DNA from: NCEH01 sp043195195 | GTDB lineage: Bacteria > Pseudomonadota > Alphaproteobacteria > Rhizobiales > Xanthobacteraceae | DNA length: 64,000 nt | Reading direction: 5' to 3' | Assembly: GCF_043195195.1 (NCBI RefSeq) | Contig: NZ_JBAFWT010000023.1 | Span: 1 to 64,000 of the forward strand | Shown: one piece after another, positions 8,055 through 16,934 of the stretch | Numbering within the stretch: the stretch's first letter is position 1 | How the letters are laid out: every line of letters begins with the position of its first letter | Notes under the pieces: model-generated | Told to the model about the DNA's origin: nothing | Seen by the model: the letters and a program-made list of their open reading frames with translations, nothing else | The model's database searches: none | Program-made: the position numbers and the translations under genes

Positions 8055-8816
8055 TCATGCCAAATCTCCCGATGTGCGCTCGGCGGCGAGCAGGGCGCGC
8101 GCCCGCTCCAGATGGGCGGGTGTATCTACCCCGAGCGGCACCGCGTCCACCACAGCGACGTCGATGCGCATGCCGGCTTCCACCGCCCGCAACTGCTCCA
8201 GCTTCTCCCGCAGCTCCAGAGGCGAGGGCGGCAGCGCGACGAACCGCGCCAGGGCCGCCCGGCGATAGGCATAAAGGCCGATGTGATGATACAGCGGCCC
8301 CGCGCCATAAGGCGCGGTGGCGCGGGTAAAATAGAGCGCCCGCAACAGGCCGGGCCCGGTTGGCGAACCCACCACCTTGACCACGTTCGGGTCGGTGCGC
8401 TCCTCCTCCAGCACGATCTCGGCGGCGAGGGTGGCGATATCCACCGCCGGATCGGCCAAGGGCGCCAGCGCGCGGGCGATGGTCGCGGGAGCGATGGTCG
8501 GCAGGTCGCCCTGGACGTTGACCACGAACGAAACCGCGCCCGCGGGGTCGAGCTGCGTCAACGCCTCGAAGATGCGATCCGATCCGGAGGGATGGTCGGC
8601 GCGGGTCATCACCGCCTCAAGGCCGGCACCGCGGACCGCGTCGGCGATCTCCTGGGTATCGGTTGCCACGGCGACGCGGCCAATTCCGGCTGCGACCGCT
8701 CGCCGCGCCACTTCGACGATCATGCTGCGCCCGCCGACGTCCGCGAGCGGCTTGCCGGGCAAGCGGGTGGCCGCCATGCGGGCGGGGATCAATACCAGAA
8801 CTTCCGCAGGGTTCAT
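8055..8816 (-). CDS. kdsB: 3-deoxy-manno-octulosonate cytidylyltransferase
   Basis: This 253-residue enzyme activates KDO as CMP-KDO for lipopolysaccharide inner-core synthesis. The nucleotide-binding start VLIPARMAATRLPGKPLADV is diagnostic, followed by VATDTQEI, DHPSGSDRIFEAL and VVNVQGDLP, all conserved in KdsB. I set the start at 8816, where MNPAEVLVLIPARM begins. The frame stays open to an ATG at 8870, but that would add 18 residues unlike the family. It is followed closely by pheA and is divergent from the cytochrome c gene. Confidence 0.92.
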   Translation of the reverse strand: MNPAEVLVLIPARMAATRLPGKPLADVGGRSMIVEVARRAVAAGIGRVAVATDTQEIADAVRGAGLEAVMTRADHPSGSDRIFEALTQLDPAGAVSFVVNVQGDLPTIAPATIARALAPLADPAVDIATLAAEIVLEEERTDPNVVKVVGSPTGPGLLRALYFTRATAPYGAGPLYHHIGLYAYRRAALARFVALPPSPLELREKLEQLRAVEAGMRIDVAVVDAVPLGVDTPAHLERARALLAAERTSGDLA

Positions 8817-9007
8817 GATCGTGGCAGCCTTGGGGCGGGAATGCGCCGGCGGCGGCGCGAAACGTGGCATTGGGGCGCGCCTTATACGGGTTGCACGGCG
8901 CCAATCAAAGTGATTAGTGTCCGACCGGTTGCGCCTTAATTGGCGCGATGGCCCAATTTTTTTGCCCGCTCGACCGCGAATAAGGGGCTCCGAGGAGCGA
9001 AGCGCCG

Positions 9008-9631
9008 ATGGATAGTTTCGAATTAAACAAAATCGCGGGGGCGGTGCTCGGCACCCTCACGCTGACGATCGGCCTCGGCATCGTTTCCGAAATTCTCTTC
9101 GCACCCGAAGCGCCCGCCAAGCCGGGCTACGAGATCGCCGTGCCCGAGGGCCCGGCCGGCGGCAACGTGACGGAAGCCAAGGCGGCGGTGATTCCGATCG
9201 AGCAATTGTTCGCCACCGCCTCGATCGAGAAGGGCGCCAACGTCGCCAAGCGCTGCGGCTCGTGCCACAATTTCGCGGAAGGCGCCGGCCCCAAGGTGGG
9301 CCCCGACCTCTACGGCGTCGTGGACCGTCCGGTGGCCAGCGTCGCCGGCTTTGCCTATTCGGCCGGCATGAAGGCCAAGGGCGGGGAATGGACGCCCCAG
9401 GCGCTCAATCACTTCCTCACCAATCCCAAGGCCGACGTGCCCGGCACCGCCATGGCGTTCGCCGGCATCCCCAAGGAAACCGAGCGGGCCGATCTGATCG
9501 CCTATCTCAATTCCCTGGCCCATTCGCCCAAGCCCCTGCCGACCGCCGCCGCGGCACCGGCCGAGGCGGCACCGGCACCGGCGGCCCCTGCTGCGCCCGC
9601 TCCTGCGGAAGGTGCCAAGCCCGCGCAGTGA
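9008..9631 (+). CDS. cycM: Membrane-anchored c-type cytochrome (CycM-like)
   Basis: This 207-residue protein has an uncleaved N-terminal membrane anchor (residues 9–31, IAGAVLGTLTLTIGLGIVSEILF) and a class I cytochrome c domain with the haem motif CGSCH near residue 80. The axial methionine is probably in PGTAMAFAG. It ends in an Ala/Pro-rich tail. Membrane-bound cytochromes of this kind carry electrons from the bc1 complex to terminal oxidases in Bradyrhizobium and relatives. The start is preceded by GAGGAG at 8994. A clear intrinsic terminator follows at 9683–9710, so it is probably monocistronic. Confidence 0.9.
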   Translation: MDSFELNKIAGAVLGTLTLTIGLGIVSEILFAPEAPAKPGYEIAVPEGPAGGNVTEAKAAVIPIEQLFATASIEKGANVAKRCGSCHNFAEGAGPKVGPDLYGVVDRPVASVAGFAYSAGMKAKGGEWTPQALNHFLTNPKADVPGTAMAFAGIPKETERADLIAYLNSLAHSPKPLPTAAAAPAEAAPAPAAPAAPAPAEGAKPAQ

Positions 9632-9682
9632 AGTCCCGCGCAGTGAGGTTCGCCACCCGGCGATTCCAGTGATTCGACGTTC

Positions 9683-9710
9683 AAAAGGCCAGCCTCCGTG
9701 CTGGCCTTTT
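9683..9710 (+). terminator. Rho-independent terminator of the cytochrome c gene
   Basis: AAAAGGCCAGC pairs perfectly with GCTGGCCTTTT around a 6-base loop and runs into TTTTTCTTT. It lies about 50 bases past the cytochrome stop codon and upstream of the yej-type operon. Confidence 0.88.
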
Positions 9711-9900
9711 TCTTTGGCGCCTACCCGCACGGCGCTTGCGCCAGCCCCACGCCGCAGATTCCGCTCACCGCAACGTGCACGTCTGCCGGGCGGAATGTCG
9801 CAAAGCGGGCCGGGGTCGCCATTTTTATGCCGTCGCGGCAGGTGCCATAATCGGATATTGCCAGAAGCCTAGTCGCAGATCCCAACCCCCGGAGCCGCTG

Positions 9901-11802
9901 ATGCAAGTGAAGGTCCGCCTCGCCGCCCTGCTCGTTGCCCTCCTGCCCGCCTTCGGGCTGGGCGTACCGGGCGCGATCCGCGACGCGGCCGCGCAGGGCG
10001 CCTTGGCCCCGGCCGCCCCGCCGGCAGCGGCAGGCGACTTCCGCGCCGCCACCTCGCTGATGGGCACCCCGAAATATCCGGCGGACTTCAAGCACTTCGA
10101 TTATGTGAACCCGGACGCGCCCAAGGGCGGCACCGTGCGCCTGTCCGAGAACGGCACGTTCGACAGCTTCAACGCGATCATCACCCGCGGCACGCCGGGC
10201 GCGGGGCTCGGCCTGATCTACGATACGCTGACCACCCAGTCGCGCGACGAGGTGGCCACCGCCTACGGCCTGATCGCCGACGGCGTGCGCTATCCCGCCG
10301 ACTTCTCCTCGGTCACCTACCGCCTGCGCCCCGAAGCGAAATGGCATGACGGGGCGCCCATCACCCCCGACGACGTGGTGTGGTCGTTTGACGTGCTCAC
10401 CAAGAATAACCCCGGCCAGGCCTTCTATTATCGCCACGTGAAGAGCGTGGAAAAGACCGGCGACCGCGAGGTGACCTTCACCTTCGACCAGGGCGGCAAT
10501 CGCGAATTGCCGCAGATCGTCGGCGAGATGATGGTGCTGCCCAAGCACTGGTGGACCGGAACCGACGGCACCGGCCGCGCCCGCGACATCACCCAGGGCA
10601 CGCTGGAAGCCCCGCTCGGCTCGGGCGCCTACAAGATCAAGTCGTTCGTGCCCGGCCGCACCATCGTCTACGAGCGGGTGAAGGACTATTGGGGCAAGGA
10701 TCTGCCGGTGAATGTCGGCACGAACAATTTCGACGAGATCCGCTACGAGTATTATCGCGACGACACGGTCGAGCTGGAGGCCTTCAAGGCGGACCAGTAT
10801 GATTTCCGCGTCGAGAGTTCGGCCAAGAACTGGGCGACCGCCTATGATTTCCCTGCCAAGAGCGAAGGCAAGGTGCTGCTCGAGACCTTCGAGAACCGCG
10901 CCTCCGGCGTCATGCAGGCGTTCGTGCCCAATTTGCGCCGGCCCAAGTTCCAGGATCCGCGCGTGCGCCGCGCGCTGAACTATGCGCTCGATTTCGAGGG
11001 CATGAACAAGACCCTGTTCTTCGACCAGTACGAACGGGTGAACAGCTATTTCAGCGGCACCGAGCTGGCCTCCAGCGGCCTTCCGACCGGCCGCGAGCTT
11101 GAGATCCTCACCCCGCTGAAGGACAAGCTGCCGCCGCAGCTCTTCACCACGCCTTATGTCAATCCGATCAACGGCACCGACCAGGACCGCCGCAGCAACC
11201 TGCGCAAGGCGGCCGACCTGCTGAAGGAGGCCGGCTTTCAAGTGAAGGGCAGGCAGCTGATGGATCCCTCCGGCGCGCCCTTCACCATCGAGATCCTGCT
11301 GACGAGCCCCGCATTTGAGCGTGTCGCCCTGTTCTACAAGCCGGCCTTGGAGCGGCTCGGCATCGGCGTCTCGGTGCGGATGGTGGATACCTCGCAATAT
11401 ATCAACCGCATCCGCTCGCGCGATTTCGACATGATCGTCGCGAGCTGGGGCCAGTCGCTCTCGCCCGGCAACGAGCAGCGCGACTATTGGGGCTCGGATT
11501 CCGCCACCCGTGACGGCTCGCGCAATTATGCCGGCATCGCCAACCCCGCCATCGACGCGCTGATCGAGAAGGTGATCTACGCCAGCAATCGCGAGGATCT
11601 GGTGGCCGCCACCCACGCGCTCGATCGGGCGCTGCTGTGGAACGACTATGTCATTCCCGCCTGGACGCTGCGCTATACTCGCACCGCCCGATGGGACCGC
11701 TTCAGCCACCCCGAGACCTTGCCGCGCTATTCCTACGCCTTCCCCGAGATCTGGTGGTGGGACGCGGCCAAGGCGGCAAAGATCGGGACGCGCGGGCAAT
11801 GA
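9901..11802 (+). CDS. yejA: Peptide/microcin C-type ABC transporter substrate-binding protein (YejA-like, copy 1)
   Basis: This 633-residue periplasmic binding protein belongs to the SBP_bac_5 (oligopeptide/YejA) family. It has a Sec signal peptide (MQVKVRLAALLVALLPAFGL, cut near AAAQG). The YejA hallmark HFDYVNPDAPKGGT is near residue 70, and further family segments include LRPEAKWHDGAPITPDDVVW and GSGAYKIKSFVPGRTIVYER. It captures oligopeptides or peptidyl-nucleotide compounds for the YejBEF importer. The start ATG 9901 follows CGGAGCC. It overlaps the second binding-protein gene by 4 bases (ATGA), so the two are translationally coupled. Confidence 0.92.
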   Translation: MQVKVRLAALLVALLPAFGLGVPGAIRDAAAQGALAPAAPPAAAGDFRAATSLMGTPKYPADFKHFDYVNPDAPKGGTVRLSENGTFDSFNAIITRGTPGAGLGLIYDTLTTQSRDEVATAYGLIADGVRYPADFSSVTYRLRPEAKWHDGAPITPDDVVWSFDVLTKNNPGQAFYYRHVKSVEKTGDREVTFTFDQGGNRELPQIVGEMMVLPKHWWTGTDGTGRARDITQGTLEAPLGSGAYKIKSFVPGRTIVYERVKDYWGKDLPVNVGTNNFDEIRYEYYRDDTVELEAFKADQYDFRVESSAKNWATAYDFPAKSEGKVLLETFENRASGVMQAFVPNLRRPKFQDPRVRRALNYALDFEGMNKTLFFDQYERVNSYFSGTELASSGLPTGRELEILTPLKDKLPPQLFTTPYVNPINGTDQDRRSNLRKAADLLKEAGFQVKGRQLMDPSGAPFTIEILLTSPAFERVALFYKPALERLGIGVSVRMVDTSQYINRIRSRDFDMIVASWGQSLSPGNEQRDYWGSDSATRDGSRNYAGIANPAIDALIEKVIYASNREDLVAATHALDRALLWNDYVIPAWTLRYTRTARWDRFSHPETLPRYSYAFPEIWWWDAAKAAKIGTRGQ

Positions 11803-13730
11803 ACGATTTCGATCGCCGCACCCTGCTGCGCCTCGCCGCCGCCGGCGGCGTCACGCTGCTGGCCCGGCCGGCGCTGAGCCAAACCCAGTCCCCCGCGCCG
11901 GCCCAAGTAGCGCCAACCCAGGTGGCGCCCCCCGCCGCGGCTTCACCGCAGGCGCAGGGCGCGGAACGGCATGGCATCTCCGCGTTCGGCGACCTGAAGT
12001 ACTCCAAGGATTTCAGGCATTTCGACTATGTGAATCCGGACGCGCCCAAGGGCGGCACCTTCTCGCAGATCGGCCCGACGGCGGCCTATAACCAGTCGTT
12101 CCAGACCTTCAATTCGCTCAACGGCTATATCCTGCGCGGTGATGCCGCCCAGGGGCTGGCGCTGATCTTCGACAGCCTCATGGCCCGCGCCACCGACGAA
12201 CCGGATTCGCTCTATGGCCTGGTGGCGCAGAGCGTCGTGATCGGCGAGGAGGGGCGCCTCTATACCTTCAAGCTGCGCCCCGAGGCGCGCTTTCACGACG
12301 GCTCGCCTTTGACCGCCGAGGATGTCGCCTTTTCGATCAACACCTTGAAGGCGCAGGGCCACCCCCTGATCCGGCAGGCGCTGCGCGAGTTCTCCGGCGC
12401 GGAGGCGGAGGGCGCGGGCACCGTGCTGCTGCGCTTCACCGCCCAGCGCCCGCGCGACGTGCCGCTCTATACCGCGAGCCTGCCGATCTTCTCCAAGGCT
12501 TATTATGCCAAGCACAAGTTCGAGGAGACGACGTTGGAGCCGCCGCTCGGCAGCGGCGCCTACAAGGTCGGCCGCTTCGAATCCGGACGCTTCATCGAAT
12601 ACGACCGGGTCACGGACTATTGGGCTAAGGACTTGCCCGTGAACGTGGGCCGGAACAATTTCGGTACCCTGCGCTACGAATATTTCCGTGACCGGGACGT
12701 CGGCTTCGAAGCGTTCAAAGCCCGCGTCTACCTGTTCCGCGAGGAATTCACCTCGCGCGCCTGGTCCACCCAGTATGATTTTCCCGCGCTGCGTGACGGC
12801 CATGTGAAGCGCGACGTGCTCCCCGACGAGACGCCCTCAGGCGCCCAGGGCTGGTTCTTCAACGCCCGCCGGCCGAAATTCTTCGACCGTCAGGTGCGCG
12901 AGGCGATTTCGCTCGCCTTCGATTTCGAATGGACCAACAAGAATTTGATGTACGGCCAGTATGAGCGCACCTGGTCGTTCTTCCAGAATTCCGACCTGAT
13001 GGCCAAGGGCAAGCCCTCGCCCGCGGAAGAAAAGCTGCTGCGCCCCTATGCCGAACGCCTGCCGCAGGATGTGTTCGAGGAGGCCTATGTCCCGCCCGTC
13101 ACCGACGGTTCGGGCCAGGATCGCGCCTTGCTGCGCCGCGCGGCGGCCTTGCTGAAGGAAGCGGGCTACACCATCCAGCAGGCAAAGCTGGTGGACGGCA
13201 AGGGCCAGCCGCTGCAAATCGAGTTCCTGGACGATGAAGGCTCGTTCGAGCGCCACACCTCCCGCTTCATCGGCAATCTCAAGCTACTCGGCATCGACGC
13301 CACCTATCGCATCGTCGACCCCGCGCAATATCAGGCGCGGCTGAAGGATTTCGACTTCGACATCGTGGTGCGGCGCTATTCGGTGTCGCTCAATCCGGGC
13401 GAGGAATTGCGCGCCTATTTCGGCAGCGAGGCGGCGCGCACGCGCGGGTCGAACAATCTCTCCGGCATTTCCGACAGCGCCGTCGACGGGTTGATCGAGG
13501 TTGCGCTCGCCGCCCAGAACCGGCCGGACCTCGTCACCGCCTGCCGTGCACTGGACCGTGTGCTGCGCGCGGGCCGTTATTGGGTGCCGCAATGGAACAA
13601 GGCGTCCCATTGGGTGGCCTATTGGGATGTGTTCGAGCGGCCGGTGGTGAAGCCGAAATATGACCGAGGCGTGCTCGACACCTGGTGGCAGAAGCCGGCA
13701 TCCTCGCTGCCGCCCGTAAAGGGCGGTTGA
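11799..13730 (+). CDS. yejA: Second YejA-like substrate-binding protein, possible Tat export signal
   Basis: This 643-residue paralogue of the preceding gene shares HFDYVNPDAPKGGT, LRPEARFHDGSPLTAEDVAF and GSGAYKVGRFESGRFIEYDR. Its export signal differs: MNDFDRRTLLRLAAAGGVTL carries twin arginines followed by a modest hydrophobic stretch, which looks like a Tat signal, whereas copy 1 has a Sec signal. A Pro/Gln/Ala-rich linker follows. The ATG overlaps the upstream stop (ATGA). It probably widens the peptide range of one permease pair. It lies 46 bases before yejB. Confidence 0.9.
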   Translation: MNDFDRRTLLRLAAAGGVTLLARPALSQTQSPAPAQVAPTQVAPPAAASPQAQGAERHGISAFGDLKYSKDFRHFDYVNPDAPKGGTFSQIGPTAAYNQSFQTFNSLNGYILRGDAAQGLALIFDSLMARATDEPDSLYGLVAQSVVIGEEGRLYTFKLRPEARFHDGSPLTAEDVAFSINTLKAQGHPLIRQALREFSGAEAEGAGTVLLRFTAQRPRDVPLYTASLPIFSKAYYAKHKFEETTLEPPLGSGAYKVGRFESGRFIEYDRVTDYWAKDLPVNVGRNNFGTLRYEYFRDRDVGFEAFKARVYLFREEFTSRAWSTQYDFPALRDGHVKRDVLPDETPSGAQGWFFNARRPKFFDRQVREAISLAFDFEWTNKNLMYGQYERTWSFFQNSDLMAKGKPSPAEEKLLRPYAERLPQDVFEEAYVPPVTDGSGQDRALLRRAAALLKEAGYTIQQAKLVDGKGQPLQIEFLDDEGSFERHTSRFIGNLKLLGIDATYRIVDPAQYQARLKDFDFDIVVRRYSVSLNPGEELRAYFGSEAARTRGSNNLSGISDSAVDGLIEVALAAQNRPDLVTACRALDRVLRAGRYWVPQWNKASHWVAYWDVFERPVVKPKYDRGVLDTWWQKPASSLPPVKGG

Positions 13731-13776
13731 CGCCGCCCACAAGAGCCCGCACCGTCGGTCCGAACCTGGAGACTCG

Positions 13777-14889
13777 ATGCTCGCTTATATCATCCGCCGT
13801 GTGGCCCTCATGATCCCGACCATTCTCGGCATCATGCTGGTTTCGTTCGTGGTGGTGCAGTTCGCGCCGGGCGGCCCAGTGGAGCGGGTGATCGCCCAAT
13901 TGACCGGCGACGGCGCCTCCGCCACCTCGCGCATTTCCGGCCAGGGCGGCGATTTTGCCGGTGGCGCCGCCATGCCCGGCGGCGGCGGGGCCGATGCCTC
14001 GGCCTCGAAATATCGCGGCGCGCAGGGGCTCGACCCGAAATTCATCCAGGAACTGGAGAAGCAGTTCGGCTTCGACAAGCCGGCCTATGAGCGCTTCTGG
14101 CTGATGATCAAGAATTACGCGACCTTCGATTTCGGCCGCTCCTATTTCCGCGACATCCGCGTCATCGACCTGATCGCGGAGAAGATGCCGGTCTCCATCT
14201 CCCTCGGCCTGTGGATGACGCTGCTGACCTACGCCATCTCGATCCCGCTCGGCATCTCCAAGGCGATGCGGGACGGCTCGCGCTTCGATGTTTGGACCTC
14301 GGCGGTCATCATCGTCGGCTATGCCATCCCCTCGTTCCTGTTCGCGATCCTTTTGATCATCCTGTTCGCCGGCGGCTCGTTCCTGGACTGGTTCCCGCTG
14401 CGCGGCCTCACCTCGGACAATTGGGCCCAATTGTCCTGGCCCGAGCGGATTTTGGATTATGGCTGGCACCTCGTGCTGCCACTCACCTCCATGGTGCTGG
14501 GCGCGTTCGCCACCATGACCCTGCTGACCAAGAACTCGTTCCTGGAAGAGATCCGCAAGCAATATGTCACCACCGCCCGCATGAAGGGGCTCTCGGAGCG
14601 CAGCGTGCTCTATCGCCATGTGTTCCGGAACGCGATGCTGATCGTCATCGCCGGCTTTCCCGGCGCCTTTATCTCCGCCTTCTTCACCGGCTCGCTGCTG
14701 ATCGAGACCATCTTCTCCCTCGACGGCCTCGGCTTATTGGGATTTGAGAGCGTGCTGAACCGCGATTATCCCGTGGTGTTCGGCACGCTCTACATCTTCT
14801 CCCTCGCCGGCCTGGTGGTCGGGCTGCTGTCGGACCTCACTTATATGCTGGTCGATCCCCGGATCGACTTTGAGTCCCGGGACGTTTGA
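13777..14889 (+). CDS. yejB: Peptide/microcin C ABC transporter permease YejB
   Basis: This 370-residue inner-membrane permease starts with MLAYIIRRVALMIPTILGIM, the first helix of the DppB/YejB family. It has about six helices, a periplasmic insert rich in Gly/Ala/Ser at residues 45–85, and the cytoplasmic coupling loop containing EEIRKQYVTTARMKGLSER, where it contacts the ATPase. The insert length and the VDPRIDFESR tail match YejB rather than DppB. It forms a heterodimer with the next gene product. Confidence 0.94.
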   Translation: MLAYIIRRVALMIPTILGIMLVSFVVVQFAPGGPVERVIAQLTGDGASATSRISGQGGDFAGGAAMPGGGGADASASKYRGAQGLDPKFIQELEKQFGFDKPAYERFWLMIKNYATFDFGRSYFRDIRVIDLIAEKMPVSISLGLWMTLLTYAISIPLGISKAMRDGSRFDVWTSAVIIVGYAIPSFLFAILLIILFAGGSFLDWFPLRGLTSDNWAQLSWPERILDYGWHLVLPLTSMVLGAFATMTLLTKNSFLEEIRKQYVTTARMKGLSERSVLYRHVFRNAMLIVIAGFPGAFISAFFTGSLLIETIFSLDGLGLLGFESVLNRDYPVVFGTLYIFSLAGLVVGLLSDLTYMLVDPRIDFESRDV

Positions 14890-14891
14890 GC

Positions 14892-16070
14892 ATGACGGCC
14901 CTTCCGACTCTCCCCCAGACCGCCGCCGCCACCCCGCCGGCCCCCATGCCGACGGCGAAGCCGAACAAGCGGCCGTTCTTCTCGCCGCTGAACCAGCGGC
15001 GGATCGCCAATTTTCGCACCAACACGCGCGGCTGGTGGTCGTTCGTCCTGTTCATGATCCTGTTCGTGCTCAGCCTGTTCGCCGAGTTCATCGCCAACGA
15101 CCGGCCCATCGTGGTGCGCTTCGACGGCGCCTATTATTTCCCGGTCCTGACCGCCTATCCCGAGACCACGTTCGGCGGCGATTTCGAGACCACGGCGGAT
15201 TACCGCGACCCCTATCTGCGCAAGCTGATCGATGAGAAGGGCGGCTGGATGCTCTGGCCGCCGGTGCATTTCAACTATTCCACCCACAATCTCGACCTGC
15301 CGACCCCTGCCCCCTCGCCGCCCACCTGGATGCTGAGCGAAGCGCAGTGCCAATCGGTGGCCGAGCGCAAGGGCGTCTCCGGCTGCTCCGGGCTCGAATA
15401 TAATTGGCTCGGCACCGACGATCAGGGCCGCGACGTGCTCGCGCGCCTGATCTACGGCTTCCGTATCTCGGTGCTGTTCGGCCTCGCGCTCACCCTCATT
15501 TCCTCCGCCATAGGCGTCGCCGCGGGGGCGGTGCAGGGCTATTTCGGCGGCTGGGTGGATCTTCTGTTCCAGCGCTTCATCGAGGTGTGGACCTCGATCC
15601 CCTCGCTCTATCTGCTGCTGATCATCTCCTCGGTGCTGGTGCCCGGCTTCTGGGTGCTGCTGGGCATCTTGCTGCTGTTCTCCTGGGTCTCGCTGGTCAG
15701 CCTGGTGCGGGCGGAATTCCTGCGCGCCCGCAATTTCGAATATGTGCAGGCGGCCCGCGCCCTGGGCGTGAACAATTTCACCATCATGGTGCGGCACCTG
15801 TTGCCCAATGCCATGGTGGCGACGCTGACCTTCCTGCCGTTCATCCTCTCCTCCTCGGTGATGACGCTGACTGCCCTGGACTTCCTCGGCTTCGGCCTAC
15901 CGCCCGGCTCGCCCTCGCTTGGCGAACTGCTCTCGCAAGGCAAATCCAACGTGCAGGCGCCTTGGCTCGGCCTTGCCGGCTTCTTCACCGTGGGACTGAT
16001 GCTGAGCCTTCTGATCTTCATCGGCGAGGCGGTGCGCGACGCCTTCGACCCGCGCAAGACCTTCGGGTGA
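14892..16070 (+). CDS. yejE: Peptide/microcin C ABC transporter permease YejE
   Basis: This 392-residue permease pairs with YejB. The N-terminal region carries SPLNQRRIANFRTNTRGWWS followed by the first helix, then a long periplasmic loop (about residues 70–170) typical of YejE. The core contains WLGTDDQGRDVLARLIYGFR and the ATPase-contact loop FEYVQAARALGVNNFTIM. The ATG at 14892 lies 2 bases after the yejB stop; a TTG overlapping that stop (14886) is an alternative. The stop at 16070 is followed by two AT-rich genes that separate it from its ATPase partner yejF. Confidence 0.94.
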   Translation: MTALPTLPQTAAATPPAPMPTAKPNKRPFFSPLNQRRIANFRTNTRGWWSFVLFMILFVLSLFAEFIANDRPIVVRFDGAYYFPVLTAYPETTFGGDFETTADYRDPYLRKLIDEKGGWMLWPPVHFNYSTHNLDLPTPAPSPPTWMLSEAQCQSVAERKGVSGCSGLEYNWLGTDDQGRDVLARLIYGFRISVLFGLALTLISSAIGVAAGAVQGYFGGWVDLLFQRFIEVWTSIPSLYLLLIISSVLVPGFWVLLGILLLFSWVSLVSLVRAEFLRARNFEYVQAARALGVNNFTIMVRHLLPNAMVATLTFLPFILSSSVMTLTALDFLGFGLPPGSPSLGELLSQGKSNVQAPWLGLAGFFTVGLMLSLLIFIGEAVRDAFDPRKTFG

Positions 16071-16075
16071 GCGCC

Positions 16076-16714
16076 ATGGCTGAGCACTGCTCCACCAAAG
16101 CATTCTCGACTTTGGAGCGCATGGTTCAAGGAATGCTAATTGCAACGAAGCCGGGGAAGCTACTCTATAGCAGCAGAGACTCTCTAAAGAGAGGAGACCT
16201 TTATGTTCTCGGCTTCAATCCCGGTGGTGACCCGAGCGCAGAACGAGAAAGTGTCTTGGAAGACCTGTTGCGAAGCCCGAGCAGCCATTGGAATGAGTAC
16301 ATGGACGGCTCTTGGCGATTACGGTCCAAAACCTATTTAGCCGGCCAGCAGCCTCGGCAAATTCGGATTCAGAAATTTTTCTCTCAAATAGATTGTGATT
16401 TAAGAGAAATATTTTGTTCTAATTTATTTTTCTTTAGGAGCAAAAGCATTTCAAGCGCGACCTCCGATCCAGATTTTGAAGTAATTTCTCGGGAGTCAGC
16501 GTATATACATATGTATATATTATCTATTATAAAGCCAAAAACTGTCATCTGTTTTGGATCTAGTACCTATATTTGGTTCAAACGTCTAAAGCTTCATGAA
16601 GCACCATATCCCTCCCAACTGATCCAAGCACCGCACTTCGCGGCGCGAATAAGTGAGGAGGCGTTTCTGGCAAGAGCTCGCGAAATAAATAATTCAATAT
16701 ACAAGAATGGTTAG
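16076..16714 (+). CDS. Uracil-DNA glycosylase-like superfamily protein, foreign insert in yej operon
   Basis: This 212-residue protein is not a usual member of yej operons. Residues 40–53 (GDLYVLGFNPGGDP) resemble the motif A strand–loop of the uracil-DNA glycosylase fold, residues 114–118 (CSNLF) the next strand, and KPKTVICFGSSTY (153–165) the conserved strand before the C-terminal His-containing loop (APHFAA, 185–190). The classical HPS signature is not present, so glycosylase activity cannot be assumed. The DNA is strikingly AT-rich with codon use unlike its neighbours. It starts 5 bases after the yejE stop. Together with the next small gene it looks like a horizontally gained cassette, possibly for defence. 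The fold assignment is inference. Confidence 0.6.
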   Translation: MAEHCSTKAFSTLERMVQGMLIATKPGKLLYSSRDSLKRGDLYVLGFNPGGDPSAERESVLEDLLRSPSSHWNEYMDGSWRLRSKTYLAGQQPRQIRIQKFFSQIDCDLREIFCSNLFFFRSKSISSATSDPDFEVISRESAYIHMYILSIIKPKTVICFGSSTYIWFKRLKLHEAPYPSQLIQAPHFAARISEEAFLARAREINNSIYKNG

Positions 16715-16934
16715 TGGCATGAAACTGCATAGAAAAGTAGTTTATGGCTATCCTAGAGGTCATCTCCCCTCAGATTTTGAGTTCGATACGCCCTGGGCAG
16801 AATATGTCGATGTCGCGATTGAAGAAATGGGCGACGTCGATAATGAATCTGCATCTTATGTGACAAAATATTTCGTATGGCAGGAGGGTAGTCTTATCTC
16901 TATCGATCAACCTCTCGCGGGGCGAATGATCTGA
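16707..16934 (+). CDS. Small acidic hypothetical protein, second gene of the insert
   Basis: This 75-residue protein (or 71 residues from ATG 16719, MKLHRKVVYGYPRG) is acidic in the middle (YVDVAIEEMGDVDNES) and has no family signature I recognise. It overlaps the upstream gene by 8 bases, and its TGA overlaps the yejF ATG by one base (TGATG), so it would be translated as part of the operon. Its base composition is AT-rich like the preceding gene, supporting arrival as one unit. Partner, regulator or immunity roles are all possible; the sequence does not decide. Confidence 0.6.
   Translation: MVSGMKLHRKVVYGYPRGHLPSDFEFDTPWAEYVDVAIEEMGDVDNESASYVTKYFVWQEGSLISIDQPLAGRMI

Noticed and set aside
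7080..8939. 619-codon plus-strand open frame across pheA and kdsB
   Set aside because: It is antisense to two well-supported genes and has no recognisable domain.
9721..11799. 692-codon open frame antisense to the first yejA gene
   Set aside because: The plus strand has a clear full-length family member with signal peptide; the antisense frame lacks any domain.
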